From Bradyrhizobium iriomotense (GTDB taxonomy: Bacteria > Pseudomonadota > Alphaproteobacteria > Rhizobiales > Xanthobacteraceae): 64,000 nucleotides of DNA. This document shows, piece after piece, positions 34,666 to 43,215 of this stretch. The notes under the pieces were generated by a model. The model worked only from the letters and a program-made list of their open reading frames with translations. It was not told the origin of the DNA and ran no database searches. A program made the position numbers and the translations under genes. Location: the NCBI RefSeq assembly GCF_018129405.1, contig NZ_JAFCLP010000023.1:1-64000 (forward strand), written 5' to 3'. How positions within the stretch are numbered: the first letter of the stretch is position 1; every line of letters begins with the position of its first letter.

Positions 34666-34794
34666 TTATTTTGGAGCGATCCAGAGCCGCAAGGCGAGCG
34701 AAATCAGCGCCACCGTGCCGACGCCACCGAGCCAGAGTGCTACGAACCACAACAGGCGTTGCGCGAGCGGGCGCGGATTCCGATCGGGTGGCAT
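34666..34794 (-). CDS. DUF2474/CydX-like small subunit of bd oxidase
   Basis: A 42-residue protein (MPPDRNPRPLAQRLLWFVAL at its start) with one membrane span at about residues 13-37 and a short basic N-terminus. Its ATG overlaps the CydB stop as TGATG, so it is translationally coupled to cydB. Small single-span proteins of the CydX/YbgT and DUF2474 types are encoded at exactly this place and stabilise bd oxidases. It reads as the third subunit gene of this operon. Confidence 0.75.
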   Translation of the reverse strand: MPPDRNPRPLAQRLLWFVALWLGGVGTVALISLALRLWIAPK

Positions 34795-35804
34795 CAATGA
34801 TACCCGCTTTCAGGCCGTACCTTGCCACGAAACACCCAATAGGCCCACGCGGTATAACCGAGGATCAGCGGGATCAGCACGGAGACGCCGAACAGCAAGA
34901 AGATCTGGCTATTCGGCGGCGCGGCCGCCTGCCAGATCGTGATGCTCTGCGGCACGATGAAGGGATACATGCTGATGCCAAGCCCGGCATAGGACAGCGC
35001 GAACAGTGCAAGCGACAGAAAGAATGGCTGGTAATCGTATTTGTTCGTGAGCGCGCGGAGCAGCAGTGCGGTGACAGCAGCGACCGCGATCGGCACTGGC
35101 GCGGTGAAGATGATATTCGGCCAGGTGAACCAGCGATGCGTGTATTGCAAATGCAGGAATGGCGTTGCGATGCTGACCGCAACGATCGCCCCCAACATCG
35201 CGATCAACAATAGCCAGCTCAGACGATAAGCGCGGTCGCGCAAGCTCCCCTCGGTCTTCATCACGAGCCAGGTCGCGCCGAGCAGCGCATAGCCGATCAG
35301 GAGCGACACGCCGGTGAGGATCGAGAACGGCGTCAGCCAATCCCACCAGCCGCCCGCATAATGTCGCGCCTCGACATGCACGCCCTGCAGGATGGCCCCG
35401 AGCGCGATGCCCTGCGCCAGCGCCGCAAGCCACGATCCGCCGGCAAAGGCGAGGTCCCAGGGATTACGTTCTCGTTGCGTGCGCCAGCGGAATTCGAAGG
35501 CGACGCCGCGGAAGACGAGCGCGATCAGCATCGCGATCATGGGCGTATAGAGCGCGGGCAGCAGCACGGAGTAGGCGAGCGGAAATGCCGCCATCACGCC
35601 GCCGCCGCCGAGCACGAGCCAGGTTTCATTGCCGTCCCATACCGGCGCCACGCTGATCATAATCACGTCGCGGTCGGCTTTCGCCGGAAACAGCGGAAAC
35701 AGGATGCCGAGCCCGAGGTCAAAGCCGTCCATCACCACATAGACGAACACGGCAAAGGCGATGATGAACGCCCAAATTGTTGCGAGGTCGATGGCGAGGC
35801 TCAT
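34794..35804 (-). CDS. cydB: bd-type quinol oxidase subunit II
   Basis: A 336-residue membrane protein with about eight to nine spans. The N-terminal segment VYVVMDGFDLGLGILFP is the CydB hallmark, and WDGNETWLVLGGGGVMAAFPLAY follows. It is the partner of CydA at 35801, and its ATG overlaps the CydA stop by ATGA. With its short CydA partner it belongs to the cyanide-insensitive (CioAB) type. It acts in the cytoplasmic membrane as part of the terminal oxidase, useful at low oxygen or when heme-copper oxidases are inhibited. Confidence 0.93.
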   Translation of the reverse strand: MSLAIDLATIWAFIIAFAVFVYVVMDGFDLGLGILFPLFPAKADRDVIMISVAPVWDGNETWLVLGGGGVMAAFPLAYSVLLPALYTPMIAMLIALVFRGVAFEFRWRTQRERNPWDLAFAGGSWLAALAQGIALGAILQGVHVEARHYAGGWWDWLTPFSILTGVSLLIGYALLGATWLVMKTEGSLRDRAYRLSWLLLIAMLGAIVAVSIATPFLHLQYTHRWFTWPNIIFTAPVPIAVAAVTALLLRALTNKYDYQPFFLSLALFALSYAGLGISMYPFIVPQSITIWQAAAPPNSQIFLLFGVSVLIPLILGYTAWAYWVFRGKVRPESGYH

Positions 35805-37198
35805 TGGGTCACCCCTTCGATCGCAGGCGTGATGCCCGCCGTACGTGTCGGCACCTCGTGGGGCGGTCCCGCTTCACCGGCGTGCGGGGGCTGCGACATC
35901 AGCCGCAACAGATAGGTCACGCCGGCGGCATACACGACGAAATAGACGATGACAAAGGCGAGCAGTGAGGAGCCGATGGCAGGGGCCGCCAGAGGTGAGG
36001 CGGATTCAGCAGTCCGTAGCAGATTGTACACCGTGAAAGGTTGCCGCCCGGTCTCGGTGGTGATCCAGCCCGCGAGCACGGCGATGAAGCCGGCCGGTCC
36101 CATCAGAACCGCAAAGACATGCAACAGCCGCGAGTCGAACAACGTGCCACGCCAGCGGCACCAGAGGCTGAACAGGCCGAGGCCGAACATCAGGAAGCCC
36201 ATGCCGACCATGATGCGGAACGACCAGAAGGTGATCGGCACCGGTGGCCAGTTTTCACGTGGCACGGTGTCGAGGCCGGGCATCGGCGCATTCGGCGAAT
36301 GTTTCAGGATCAGCGAGCCCATCTTGGGAATCTCGAGGGCGTACTTGACCCTGCCTTGCCGCTGGTCGGGCAGGCCGAACAGGATCAGCGGCGCGCCGTC
36401 AGGATGGCTTTGGTAATGGCCTTCCATACCCATGATCTTCACGGGCTGGTGCTCAAGCGTGTTGAGGCCGTGCTGGTCGCCAGCGAGAATCTGGATCGGC
36501 GCCACCAAGGCGGCCATCCACATTGCCATGGAGAACATCACGCGGGGGCCAGCGATATGTGGGTCGCGCAGAAGATGAAACGCGCCCACGGCGCCGACCA
36601 CCAGCGCCATGGTGAGGTAGGCCGCCAGCACCATATGCACGAGGCGATATGGAAACGACGGATTGAAGATCACCTCGAGCCAATCAGTTGGAATGAACTG
36701 GCCGTCGGCGTTCACCGCATAGCCAGTTGGGGTCTGCATCCAGGAATTGGAGGAGAGGATCCAGAACGCCGAGATCAGCGTGCCGATCGCGACCATCAGT
36801 GTCGCCAGGAAATGCAGCCGGGGGCCGACGAGCTTGAGGCCGAACAGCATCACGCCGAGGAAGCCGGCCTCGAGAAAGAATGCGGTGAGCACCTCGTAGG
36901 CCATCAGCGGACCGATCACAGGGCCAGTCTTGTCGGCGAAGGCCGACCAGTTGGTCCCGAACTGGTAGGCCATCACGATGCCCGACACGACGCCCATACC
37001 GAAGGCGACCGCAAAGATTTTGAGCCAGTAGTTGAACAGGTTGAGGAAGACCTCGCGTCCGGTCAAAAGCCACCGCGCTTCCAGCACCGCGAGGTAACTT
37101 GCGAGCCCGATCGAGAACGCGGGGAACACGATGTGGAACGACATCGTGAAAGCAAATTGTGCGCGGGCGAGCGCGACCGCATCCCATCCTTCGAACAT
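35801..37198 (-). CDS. cydA: bd-type quinol oxidase subunit I, CIO type
   Basis: A 465-residue CydA/CioA. The axial heme His is His22 in FAFTMSFHIVFPAFSIG. The quinol-binding region is short: at 465 residues the protein lacks the long Q-loop of E. coli CydA (about 520), as in cyanide-insensitive oxidases. GRQPFTVYNLLRT is the conserved segment before the last spans. It oxidises quinol and reduces O2 to water without pumping protons. The promoter must lie in the 215-base gap to the dehydrogenase gene at 37414, which also holds a palindromic repeat. No FNR-like site was recognised there. Confidence 0.93.
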   Translation of the reverse strand: MFEGWDAVALARAQFAFTMSFHIVFPAFSIGLASYLAVLEARWLLTGREVFLNLFNYWLKIFAVAFGMGVVSGIVMAYQFGTNWSAFADKTGPVIGPLMAYEVLTAFFLEAGFLGVMLFGLKLVGPRLHFLATLMVAIGTLISAFWILSSNSWMQTPTGYAVNADGQFIPTDWLEVIFNPSFPYRLVHMVLAAYLTMALVVGAVGAFHLLRDPHIAGPRVMFSMAMWMAALVAPIQILAGDQHGLNTLEHQPVKIMGMEGHYQSHPDGAPLILFGLPDQRQGRVKYALEIPKMGSLILKHSPNAPMPGLDTVPRENWPPVPITFWSFRIMVGMGFLMFGLGLFSLWCRWRGTLFDSRLLHVFAVLMGPAGFIAVLAGWITTETGRQPFTVYNLLRTAESASPLAAPAIGSSLLAFVIVYFVVYAAGVTYLLRLMSQPPHAGEAGPPHEVPTRTAGITPAIEGVTQ

Positions 37199-37349
37199 GA
37201 CGCACCTCTATCTTCGACCCTGCACGTTCCCTTTCGGAATCTCGAACACAACGCACGTTGTCGTCGCATGCGCGATCAGCCGGTCTTTTACATCGGTGAT
37301 GCCACGCGTCATGCCGGACCCGATGCACTTATCATTCTTCAGAAAGGGG

Positions 37350-37372
37350 GTTGCCGGGTCAAGCCCGGCAAC
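37350..37372. repeat. palindromic intergenic repeat/terminator-like hairpin
   Basis: GTTGCCGGG pairs perfectly with CCCGGCAAC around a TCAAG loop. Elements with this core are, from general knowledge, dispersed between genes in Bradyrhizobium and relatives. Here it lies 42 bases after the stop of the dehydrogenase gene at 37414 on the minus strand and upstream of cydA, so it may serve as a terminator separating the two operons. Confidence 0.55.
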
Positions 37373-37413
37373 GACAAATGCAACTACGCTCGCTTGGCTT
37401 CGGATCGTCCGCG

Positions 37414-38388
37414 CTACTCGGCCGCGACCTTGTGCGGGGAGACCGTCTTCCGACGGTTGTTGCGGAGTTCGAGGAGACCGAGCAGAATCTCGTCCCGCTC
37501 CGCCTCCAGCTCCTCGATGCTGCGCGATCCGACCTCGGCATGAACGCCGTCGATCAGCTTCTTCTGGACCCCGGGAGTGAGCGCGGGCGAGCCGAGGGTC
37601 TTCCACGATGCGCTCAACGGACCGGCAAACTGGTGAAGGAAATGCTCGATGCCGCCCTGGCCGCCGCCGAGATGGTTGAGCATCATGTTGCCCATGATGC
37701 CCCAGCGCAGGCCTGGGCCCCAGGACAAGGCGTCGTCGACGTCGGCAGCGCTCAGCACATCCTCGGCAATAAGGTAGTAGACTTCTCGCGCCAGTGCGCC
37801 CTGCAGGCGATTGGCGACATGGCCCGGCATTTCCTTGTTGAGCCGTACCGCCTTCTTGCCGATCGACTTGTAGAAGGCGATCGCACGCTGGATCGTCTGC
37901 TCCGAGGTCCTGGTCCCGCCGACGACCTCGACCAGAGGGATCAGGTGCGGCGGATTGAAGGGGTGACCGATGACGCAACGCTCCGGATGCAGTGTCGCGC
38001 CCGACTGGATGTCGCTCATCTTGATCCCAGATGAGCTCGACGCGATGATCACGTCCGGCGGCAGCAGCTCGTCGAGCTGCTTGTACAGTTTCTGCTTGAA
38101 CTCCAGCCGCTCGGGTCCGTTCTCCTGGACGAGGTCGACACCGGTGACCGCTTCGGCCATGTCGGCCGTGAACTTCAGCTTCGCCTGCGATGCGCCAGGG
38201 GACAGGCCCAGCCGTTCGAGCGCCGGCCAGGCCGACTTCACGAACTTCCGCAGCGCGGACTCTGCATCGGGCGCGATGTCCGTCGCGACGACTTCGAGTC
38301 CCTTGGCGAGGTACTGCGCGGCCCAGCTCGCGCCGATCACGCCGGTGCCGATGATTGCGACGCGACGAATGGGTTTGATATTGGTCAT
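37414..38388 (-). CDS. 3-hydroxyacyl-CoA dehydrogenase family, carnitine-dehydrogenase-like
   Basis: A 324-residue NAD-dependent dehydrogenase. The Rossmann loop is VAIIGTGVIGASWAAQYLAKG with GTGVIG (about residues 10-30), the catalytic region is VIGHPFNPPHLIPLVEVVGG, and the C-terminal domain carries GPGLRWGIMGNMM. The sequence resembles L-carnitine 3-dehydrogenase more than FadB-type enzymes. That would oxidise carnitine to 3-dehydrocarnitine; oxidation of another 3-hydroxyacid or its CoA ester is also possible. GGAG precedes the ATG at 38388. It is the last gene of the acyl-CoA operon. Confidence 0.82.
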   Translation of the reverse strand: MTNIKPIRRVAIIGTGVIGASWAAQYLAKGLEVVATDIAPDAESALRKFVKSAWPALERLGLSPGASQAKLKFTADMAEAVTGVDLVQENGPERLEFKQKLYKQLDELLPPDVIIASSSSGIKMSDIQSGATLHPERCVIGHPFNPPHLIPLVEVVGGTRTSEQTIQRAIAFYKSIGKKAVRLNKEMPGHVANRLQGALAREVYYLIAEDVLSAADVDDALSWGPGLRWGIMGNMMLNHLGGGQGGIEHFLHQFAGPLSASWKTLGSPALTPGVQKKLIDGVHAEVGSRSIEELEAERDEILLGLLELRNNRRKTVSPHKVAAE

Positions 38389-38410
38389 GGGTATGCTCCA
38401 ATGCTGGTTG

Positions 38411-39334
38411 TCAGACTTCGACGTATGCGACGCCGGTGAGATTTCCCTGGGCGGCGAGAAGCATCCGCTTCCCGGTCCCGTCGAGCTTCGCCGCATAGAG
38501 CGAGCCGGCGAAATCGGTCACGAACATGCGGTTGCCCGGAACATCCAGCGCGATGCCAATCCCTTCCATCAGGTCCGAGACCACGATCTGCGGCACGTTC
38601 TGCGCGGGCTTCGCGTCGATGGGCGCACGGTTCACCGTGTTGCCGCGCGGGGGATTGCCGCGGTCGGTCCAGTAAAGGACGCGATGGTCCAGATCGATTT
38701 CGAGATCGATCGGCTCGGGAAGCCCGTTGAAGAACACCTCGATGTCGCTGCGGTCAGCCGCCGTCTCGCCCTTCGGGATCTCGATCCCGGCGCGCAAGAT
38801 TCGTCCGACTTCGGCGTTATCGCCGCCCTTCTGTGTCCAGTAGATCTGCCGCCGTTCGACGTCGACGGCGATCCCAACGCACCATCTGGACTGATCGCGG
38901 CGGTCGTTTTCGCCCTGGCCGGTCTCGACGAGCGTCTCGATCCGCGAGCCGTCGAGATTGGCGCGCATGACTCGCATGCCCTCGCGGTCGGACCAGTACA
39001 GCTTGCCGTTCGCCTCATCGAGATGCAGCTGCTTCGGCGTAAATGTGCCGCCAGGCGCGACGATGAACCTGCGATTGCTGCCATCGAGGTCGGCGCGTTC
39101 GATCGAGCCGTCGTTCCGGCTGGGAACGCCCATATTGGTCCAATAGACGTGACCGGCTGCCACGTTGACGACGATCCCGTCGGGATGCGGACAGTCGGCC
39201 GCGATGACGTGGGGATGCGAGCCGTCCGGATTCATCGACAGGACCCGCCCGCCGCTCAAGTCGAGGAGAAACAAGCGGCCGGATCGGGTCGCGCCCGATA
39301 CGCCTTTTGTCTGCGTGGCATGGAGTACGGTCAT
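38411..39334 (-). CDS. YWTD-type beta-propeller protein
   Basis: A 307-residue protein without a signal peptide, built from YWTD-like repeats: GHVYWTNMG, GKLYWSDRE, RQIYWTQKG and RVLYWTDRG are visible, spaced about 45-50 residues, each followed by a blade strand (IERADLDGSN, MRANLDGS). Such six-bladed propellers occur in LDL-receptor ectodomains and in bacterial proteins related to SMP-30/gluconolactonase. The enzyme activity is unknown; a lactonase is one guess. Its ATG overlaps the stop of the truncated hydratase by ATGA, and AGGA lies seven bases upstream. Confidence 0.7.
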   Translation of the reverse strand: MTVLHATQTKGVSGATRSGRLFLLDLSGGRVLSMNPDGSHPHVIAADCPHPDGIVVNVAAGHVYWTNMGVPSRNDGSIERADLDGSNRRFIVAPGGTFTPKQLHLDEANGKLYWSDREGMRVMRANLDGSRIETLVETGQGENDRRDQSRWCVGIAVDVERRQIYWTQKGGDNAEVGRILRAGIEIPKGETAADRSDIEVFFNGLPEPIDLEIDLDHRVLYWTDRGNPPRGNTVNRAPIDAKPAQNVPQIVVSDLMEGIGIALDVPGNRMFVTDFAGSLYAAKLDGTGKRMLLAAQGNLTGVAYVEV

Positions 39335-39525
39335 GGTCTGTCCTTTTGTGTCGCTTCGCCGGCGCCGTGCCAGAGCACGACGCGGATGTCCTCGTCCTTG
39401 TCGGCTTCCCTGAAGATGCCGGTGAGGCTCGTGTACATGCCGGCCGTCATCGCGTTTTTCTGCGCTGGGCGATTGAGCTCGACCCGCAAGATGCCGCCGG
39501 AACGCTCGGTGATGATGGCGCTCAT
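39331..39525 (-). pseudogene. truncated enoyl-CoA hydratase/isomerase (N-terminal fragment)
   Basis: A 64-residue frame that is clearly the N-terminus of a crotonase: GGILRVELNRPAQKNAMTAGM and EDIRVVLWHGAGEA. It stops where the oxyanion-hole segment should begin, after only six unrelated residues (TQKDRP). Start codon and ribosome binding region are intact. The rest of the gene (about 190 residues) is missing, probably through a deletion that joined it to the propeller gene. It may now act only as a translated leader coupled to that gene. Confidence 0.7.
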
Positions 39526-39557
39526 TGCGTGCTTCCTTTTCGATGGTCTGTCGGCTG

Positions 39558-40799
39558 TCAGACCGCGTTTTCCTGCTTGCGCGGTGGCGCCGCCTTCGCG
39601 ATGGCGCCGTTTTCGCGCAGGTTGATGATACTGTTGGCGTCGAAGCCGAGTTCGCGAAGGATCTGCTCAGTATGCTCGCCGAGGTCGGGCGCGCGCTGGG
39701 CCGGAGCCTTGGTGACGCCATGCACCGTGATCGGGCTCGAGATCGTCGAGGTCAGCTTGCCGCCGGCGCCGTTGAGCGGAACGACGATATCGTTGGCCGC
39801 GAGCTGCGGGTCGTTGACGACTTCCTGCGGCCCGCGCACTTCGCCGAAAGTGACGTTCACGCCGGAAAACACTTCATGCCAGTGCGCCATCGGCTTGGCG
39901 CCGAAAACCTCGTCGAAGATTGCCGTCAGTTGCGGCATGTTCGCGACCAGCTGCGCAGGATCGGAAAAGCGCGAGTCGGTCAGCAGGTCGTGCCGGCCCA
40001 TTGCATTCACGACGGGAACAACCTTGTCCGGCGTCACGATGAGGACGAACCACGTGCCGTCGGCGGAACGATAGACGTTCGCCGCAGCATTGGCCGGATG
40101 CGTGCGATCGTGCATCGGCGGAAACTTGGCGCCGGCGAGAGCTGCCTGAATGGAAACGCTCGCAGACCACACGCCTTGGGCCAGCAGCGACGTCGTGACA
40201 TAGGAGCCTTTGCCGGTACGCTCGCGCCGGTACAGGGCGGTGACGATCGCCGCGTAGAGACCGACGGCCGTGGCATTGTCGCCGCTGCCACCCACCGGCC
40301 AGGTCGGCGGCGCGCCGGCATCGCGCGTCATCGACAAAAGGCCGCTGCGCGCCCAGTACGAGGTGATGTCGAAACCCGGCAGTTCGGCGTCCGGCCCGTG
40401 CTCGCCGAAGCCCGTGAGGTCGGCATAGATCAGGCGCGGATTCCATCCCGCCACGTCATCATATTCGAGCTTCAGCTTCTTCCGTGCATGGTGCGGCGTG
40501 TTGACGATGAAGACGTCGGCCCAGTTGGCGAGCTCGAAGATGATCTGCTGCGCGCCCTGTGACTTGAGATCCAGCGCGAGGCTGCGCTTGTTGCGGTTGG
40601 CGAGATGCCACTGATACGGATCGTGGGCGTTCGGCTGGAATGGCACCTTGTGCCCATTGCGCCAGGGGTCGCCGTGCGGCGGCTCGACCTTGATGACATC
40701 TGCGCCGAAGTCGGAGAGGATCACGGCCGCACCCGGTGCGGCGACGAAGCTCGAGAAGTCAACGACTTTCAAGCCCGAGAAGATGTTGTCGTTTACCAT
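39558..40799 (-). CDS. CaiB/BaiF-family CoA-transferase
   Basis: A 413-residue class III CoA-transferase. The N-terminus GLKVVDFSSFVAAPGAAVILSDFGADVIKVEPP is typical (interrupted by FSSF), the catalytic Asp is expected in TGFGEHGPDAELPGFDITSYWARSG, and YRRERTGKGSYVTTSLL follows. It moves CoA between carboxylic acids without ATP. With an acyl-CoA dehydrogenase and a hydratase beside it, the set parallels CaiA/CaiB/CaiD of carnitine metabolism, but any branched or polar acid could be the substrate. AGGAG is seven bases before the ATG at 40799. Confidence 0.9.
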   Translation of the reverse strand: MVNDNIFSGLKVVDFSSFVAAPGAAVILSDFGADVIKVEPPHGDPWRNGHKVPFQPNAHDPYQWHLANRNKRSLALDLKSQGAQQIIFELANWADVFIVNTPHHARKKLKLEYDDVAGWNPRLIYADLTGFGEHGPDAELPGFDITSYWARSGLLSMTRDAGAPPTWPVGGSGDNATAVGLYAAIVTALYRRERTGKGSYVTTSLLAQGVWSASVSIQAALAGAKFPPMHDRTHPANAAANVYRSADGTWFVLIVTPDKVVPVVNAMGRHDLLTDSRFSDPAQLVANMPQLTAIFDEVFGAKPMAHWHEVFSGVNVTFGEVRGPQEVVNDPQLAANDIVVPLNGAGGKLTSTISSPITVHGVTKAPAQRAPDLGEHTEQILRELGFDANSIINLRENGAIAKAAPPRKQENAV

Positions 40800-40840
40800 T
40801 GGTCGCTCCTGCGTTCGATCTGGTTTGCTGGATTGCAATC

Positions 40841-41647
40841 TCAGCGGCCGTGAAATTGCGGCGCGCGCTTCTCGAGGAAGGCCGACGTGCCTTCCTTCTT
40901 GTCCTCCGTGCCCGCGCACAGCCCGAAATAGGACGCTTCGAGGGCGAGGCCTTCGCTCTGGCTGGTCTCCATTCCCTTGTTGGTGGCATCCAGCGCGAAC
41001 TTGACGGCGAGCGGCGCGTTGGCGGCGATCTCGCTCAGGATCGCTTCTGCGCGCGGGATCAGGTCGGACGCGGGGACGATCTCGTTGACCAGCCCGACGC
41101 GGTAAGCCTCCTGCGCACTGATCAGTCCGCCTGTCAGAATGAGCTGGAGAGCCCGGCCCTTGCCGACGAGACGCGGCAGCCGCTGCGTGCCGCCACCACC
41201 CGGAAGCAATCCGCGCTTCACCTCCGGCTGGCCAAACTTCGCGTGCTCCGCCGCGATGCGGATGGTGCAGGCCATCGCGGTCTCGCAGCCGCCGCCGAGC
41301 GCAAAGCCGTTGATCGCCGCGATCACCGGCTTGCCGAGATTCTCGATGAGATCGAGGACCTGCTGTCCGAAGCGGCTGGACCGCTCGGCCTCGATCGCAG
41401 TCGCTTGCGCCAAACCGCTGATATCGGCGCCGGCGATGAAGGCTTTGTCGCCTGCTCCGGTCAGGATGACGCCGCGCACGGTCGGGTCGCTTTTTGCATT
41501 CTCGAATGCGGTCGACAGGTCCTGCCAGGTTGCTACGTTGAGAGCGTTGAGCACCTTGGGTCGATTGACCGTTACATAGGCGATCACGCCCCGTGTCTCG
41601 TAGAGGACATTCGCAAGCGGCGGCGCGGCAACTGCTGATGCTGACAT
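40841..41647 (-). CDS. enoyl-CoA hydratase/isomerase
   Basis: A 268-residue crotonase. The oxyanion-hole segments are AFIAGADISGLA and NGFALGGGCETAMACTIRIA, and a catalytic Glu is expected in GQPEVKRGLLPGGGGTQRLPRLVG. It is full length. The start at 41647 is used because upstream frame has no family match. It hydrates a 2-enoyl-CoA, probably the product of the acyl-CoA dehydrogenase 58 bases upstream in the same operon. Confidence 0.9.
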   Translation of the reverse strand: MSASAVAAPPLANVLYETRGVIAYVTVNRPKVLNALNVATWQDLSTAFENAKSDPTVRGVILTGAGDKAFIAGADISGLAQATAIEAERSSRFGQQVLDLIENLGKPVIAAINGFALGGGCETAMACTIRIAAEHAKFGQPEVKRGLLPGGGGTQRLPRLVGKGRALQLILTGGLISAQEAYRVGLVNEIVPASDLIPRAEAILSEIAANAPLAVKFALDATNKGMETSQSEGLALEASYFGLCAGTEDKKEGTSAFLEKRAPQFHGR

Positions 41648-41705
41648 GTTGATCGATCCTGGCTGAGGGATGGGCCGGCAGCCGAGTGCCGGCCCGTTCG
41701 TGACA

Positions 41706-42926
41706 TCAGACGAAAGCACTGAACCCGGTGATCGCCTTGCCGACGATCAGGTTCTGCATCTGGTAGGTGCCTTCGTAGGAATAGATCGCTTCGGTGTCGG
41801 CAAAGAAGCGCGCGACGTTGTAGTCGACCACGATCCCGTTGCCGCCCAGCACCTCGCGGGCCCAGGCGACCGTTTCCCGCGCCTTGCTCGTGCAGAACGC
41901 CTTGACGATTGCTGCCTGCGCGTCCGTCAGCTTGCCTTGGCTTTCCAGCTGCACCGCACGGGCCAGCATGGATTGACAGGCCACGATGTTGCCCAGCATC
42001 TTCGCCAGCAGCTCCTGGATGAGCTGGAACGAGGCAATCGGCTTGCCAAACTGCAGGCGCTCCTGCGCGTATTTGAGGGCATTCTCGTAGGCCCCCATCT
42101 GGGCCCCGGTGATCTCCCAGCCGACGCCATGCCGTGTGCCGCGCAGCACCAGCGCGGGATCGCGGAACGTCCCCTTGCCGCCCTGCAGACGGTTCGCATC
42201 GGGCACGCGGCAGTCGGTGAGCGTGATCTGGCCGTTCTGCACGACCTTCAGCGCAATCTTGTTCCCGATCTTCTCGACGCTGAAACCGGGCGTCGTCTTG
42301 TTCTCGACGATGAAACCCTTGACCTGGTTGTCGGCCACGTCGCGTGCCCAGACGATCGAGATGTCGCACCAAGGCGCGTTGCCGATCCAGCGCTTCTGGC
42401 CGTTGAGGATCCAGGTGTCGCCGTCACGCTTCGCCGTGGTCAGGAGACCGGCACCGGCGCCTGAGCCCACCAGCGGCTCGGTCAGCGCGAAGCAGCCGAC
42501 CTTTTCCATGCGCGCCATCGGCGGCAGCCATTTCTGCTTCTGCTCCTCGCTACCCGCGAGGTAAATGGATTCCATGGCGAGCCCGGTGTGAACACCATGG
42601 AAGGTGCAGAACGAAACGTCGGTGCGCGCGATCTCCAGGGCGACCAGGGCGACCAGCAGCGGGCTTCCGCCCGGGCAGCCGTAACCGTTGATGCCGATCC
42701 CGGCGATGTTCAGATCCTTGTATGACGGGAGCAGCTCGAACGGGAATGAGTCCTCGACCCAGTGCTTGTTGATGATGGGAGCGACCTTCGTCTCCATGTA
42801 GGCGCGCACCTTCTTGACGATCGCCCTCTCCTCGTCGCCCAGCGTGTCAGCGAATTGAAAGAAGTCGGCGTTCGGCGGAGGAAGCTGTTTCGGTCCCGAA
42901 GGTTTCAGTGCAGCAGCGGTGGCCAT
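41706..42926 (-). CDS. acyl-CoA dehydrogenase, glutaryl-CoA-dehydrogenase-like
   Basis: A 406-residue flavoprotein. The FAD/substrate segment is CFALTEPLVGSGAGAGLLTTA, WILNGQKRWIGNAPWCD follows, and the C-terminal IYSYEGTYQMQNLIVGKAITG carries the catalytic Glu in YEGT, the arrangement of glutaryl-CoA and some short-chain dehydrogenases. It is the first gene of the operon running to 37414. A 39-bp repeat lies 87 bases upstream of its start, shared with the second AraC locus, and the AraC gene at 43216 reads towards it on the same strand. Glutaryl-CoA, crotonobetainyl/gamma-butyrobetainyl-CoA and similar substrates are possible. Confidence 0.88.
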   Translation of the reverse strand: MATAAALKPSGPKQLPPPNADFFQFADTLGDEERAIVKKVRAYMETKVAPIINKHWVEDSFPFELLPSYKDLNIAGIGINGYGCPGGSPLLVALVALEIARTDVSFCTFHGVHTGLAMESIYLAGSEEQKQKWLPPMARMEKVGCFALTEPLVGSGAGAGLLTTAKRDGDTWILNGQKRWIGNAPWCDISIVWARDVADNQVKGFIVENKTTPGFSVEKIGNKIALKVVQNGQITLTDCRVPDANRLQGGKGTFRDPALVLRGTRHGVGWEITGAQMGAYENALKYAQERLQFGKPIASFQLIQELLAKMLGNIVACQSMLARAVQLESQGKLTDAQAAIVKAFCTSKARETVAWAREVLGGNGIVVDYNVARFFADTEAIYSYEGTYQMQNLIVGKAITGFSAFV

Positions 42927-43012
42927 TTCGATCTCCATTTCGATGTGGGGCCTGCGACTGCAGCAGGCGTCTCGTTCCAACGCATCGAACATAGGGAAGC
43001 GGCCCGCAGGCG

Positions 43013-43051
43013 GCTTTGCATCGCGTGCTGTCGTTTTGTCATTTGTTGCTG
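43013..43051 (-). repeat. 39-bp repeat, copy A (downstream of AraC 1)
   Basis: On the minus strand it begins CAGCAACAAATGACAAAACG and ends GCACGCGATGCAAAGC. It matches 49071-49109 (plus strand) with two mismatches. It lies between an AraC gene and the next gene in the same direction in both places, 87 bases upstream of the dehydrogenase ATG here, so a duplicated promoter/operator element is likely. Confidence 0.75.
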
Positions 43052-43215
43052 GCGAGCGAGGCGGCAGACGCAGATGCGGGATAATGGCCGCGCCCTACTC
43101 AAGACGATCTGAGGTGATGGCTGGGTTTGGAAAATGCCGAACGTGCCGCGCGACCATGGCGTATTTCAATTATTCAGATCACCAAGCAGGACGGCTAGTC
43201 TCAGTGACCGTGGTA

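Noticed and set aside
36041-37543. A 500-codon plus-strand frame
   Set aside because: It is antisense to cydA and runs through the intergenic palindrome. The translation is His/Arg/Glu-rich and lacks domains.
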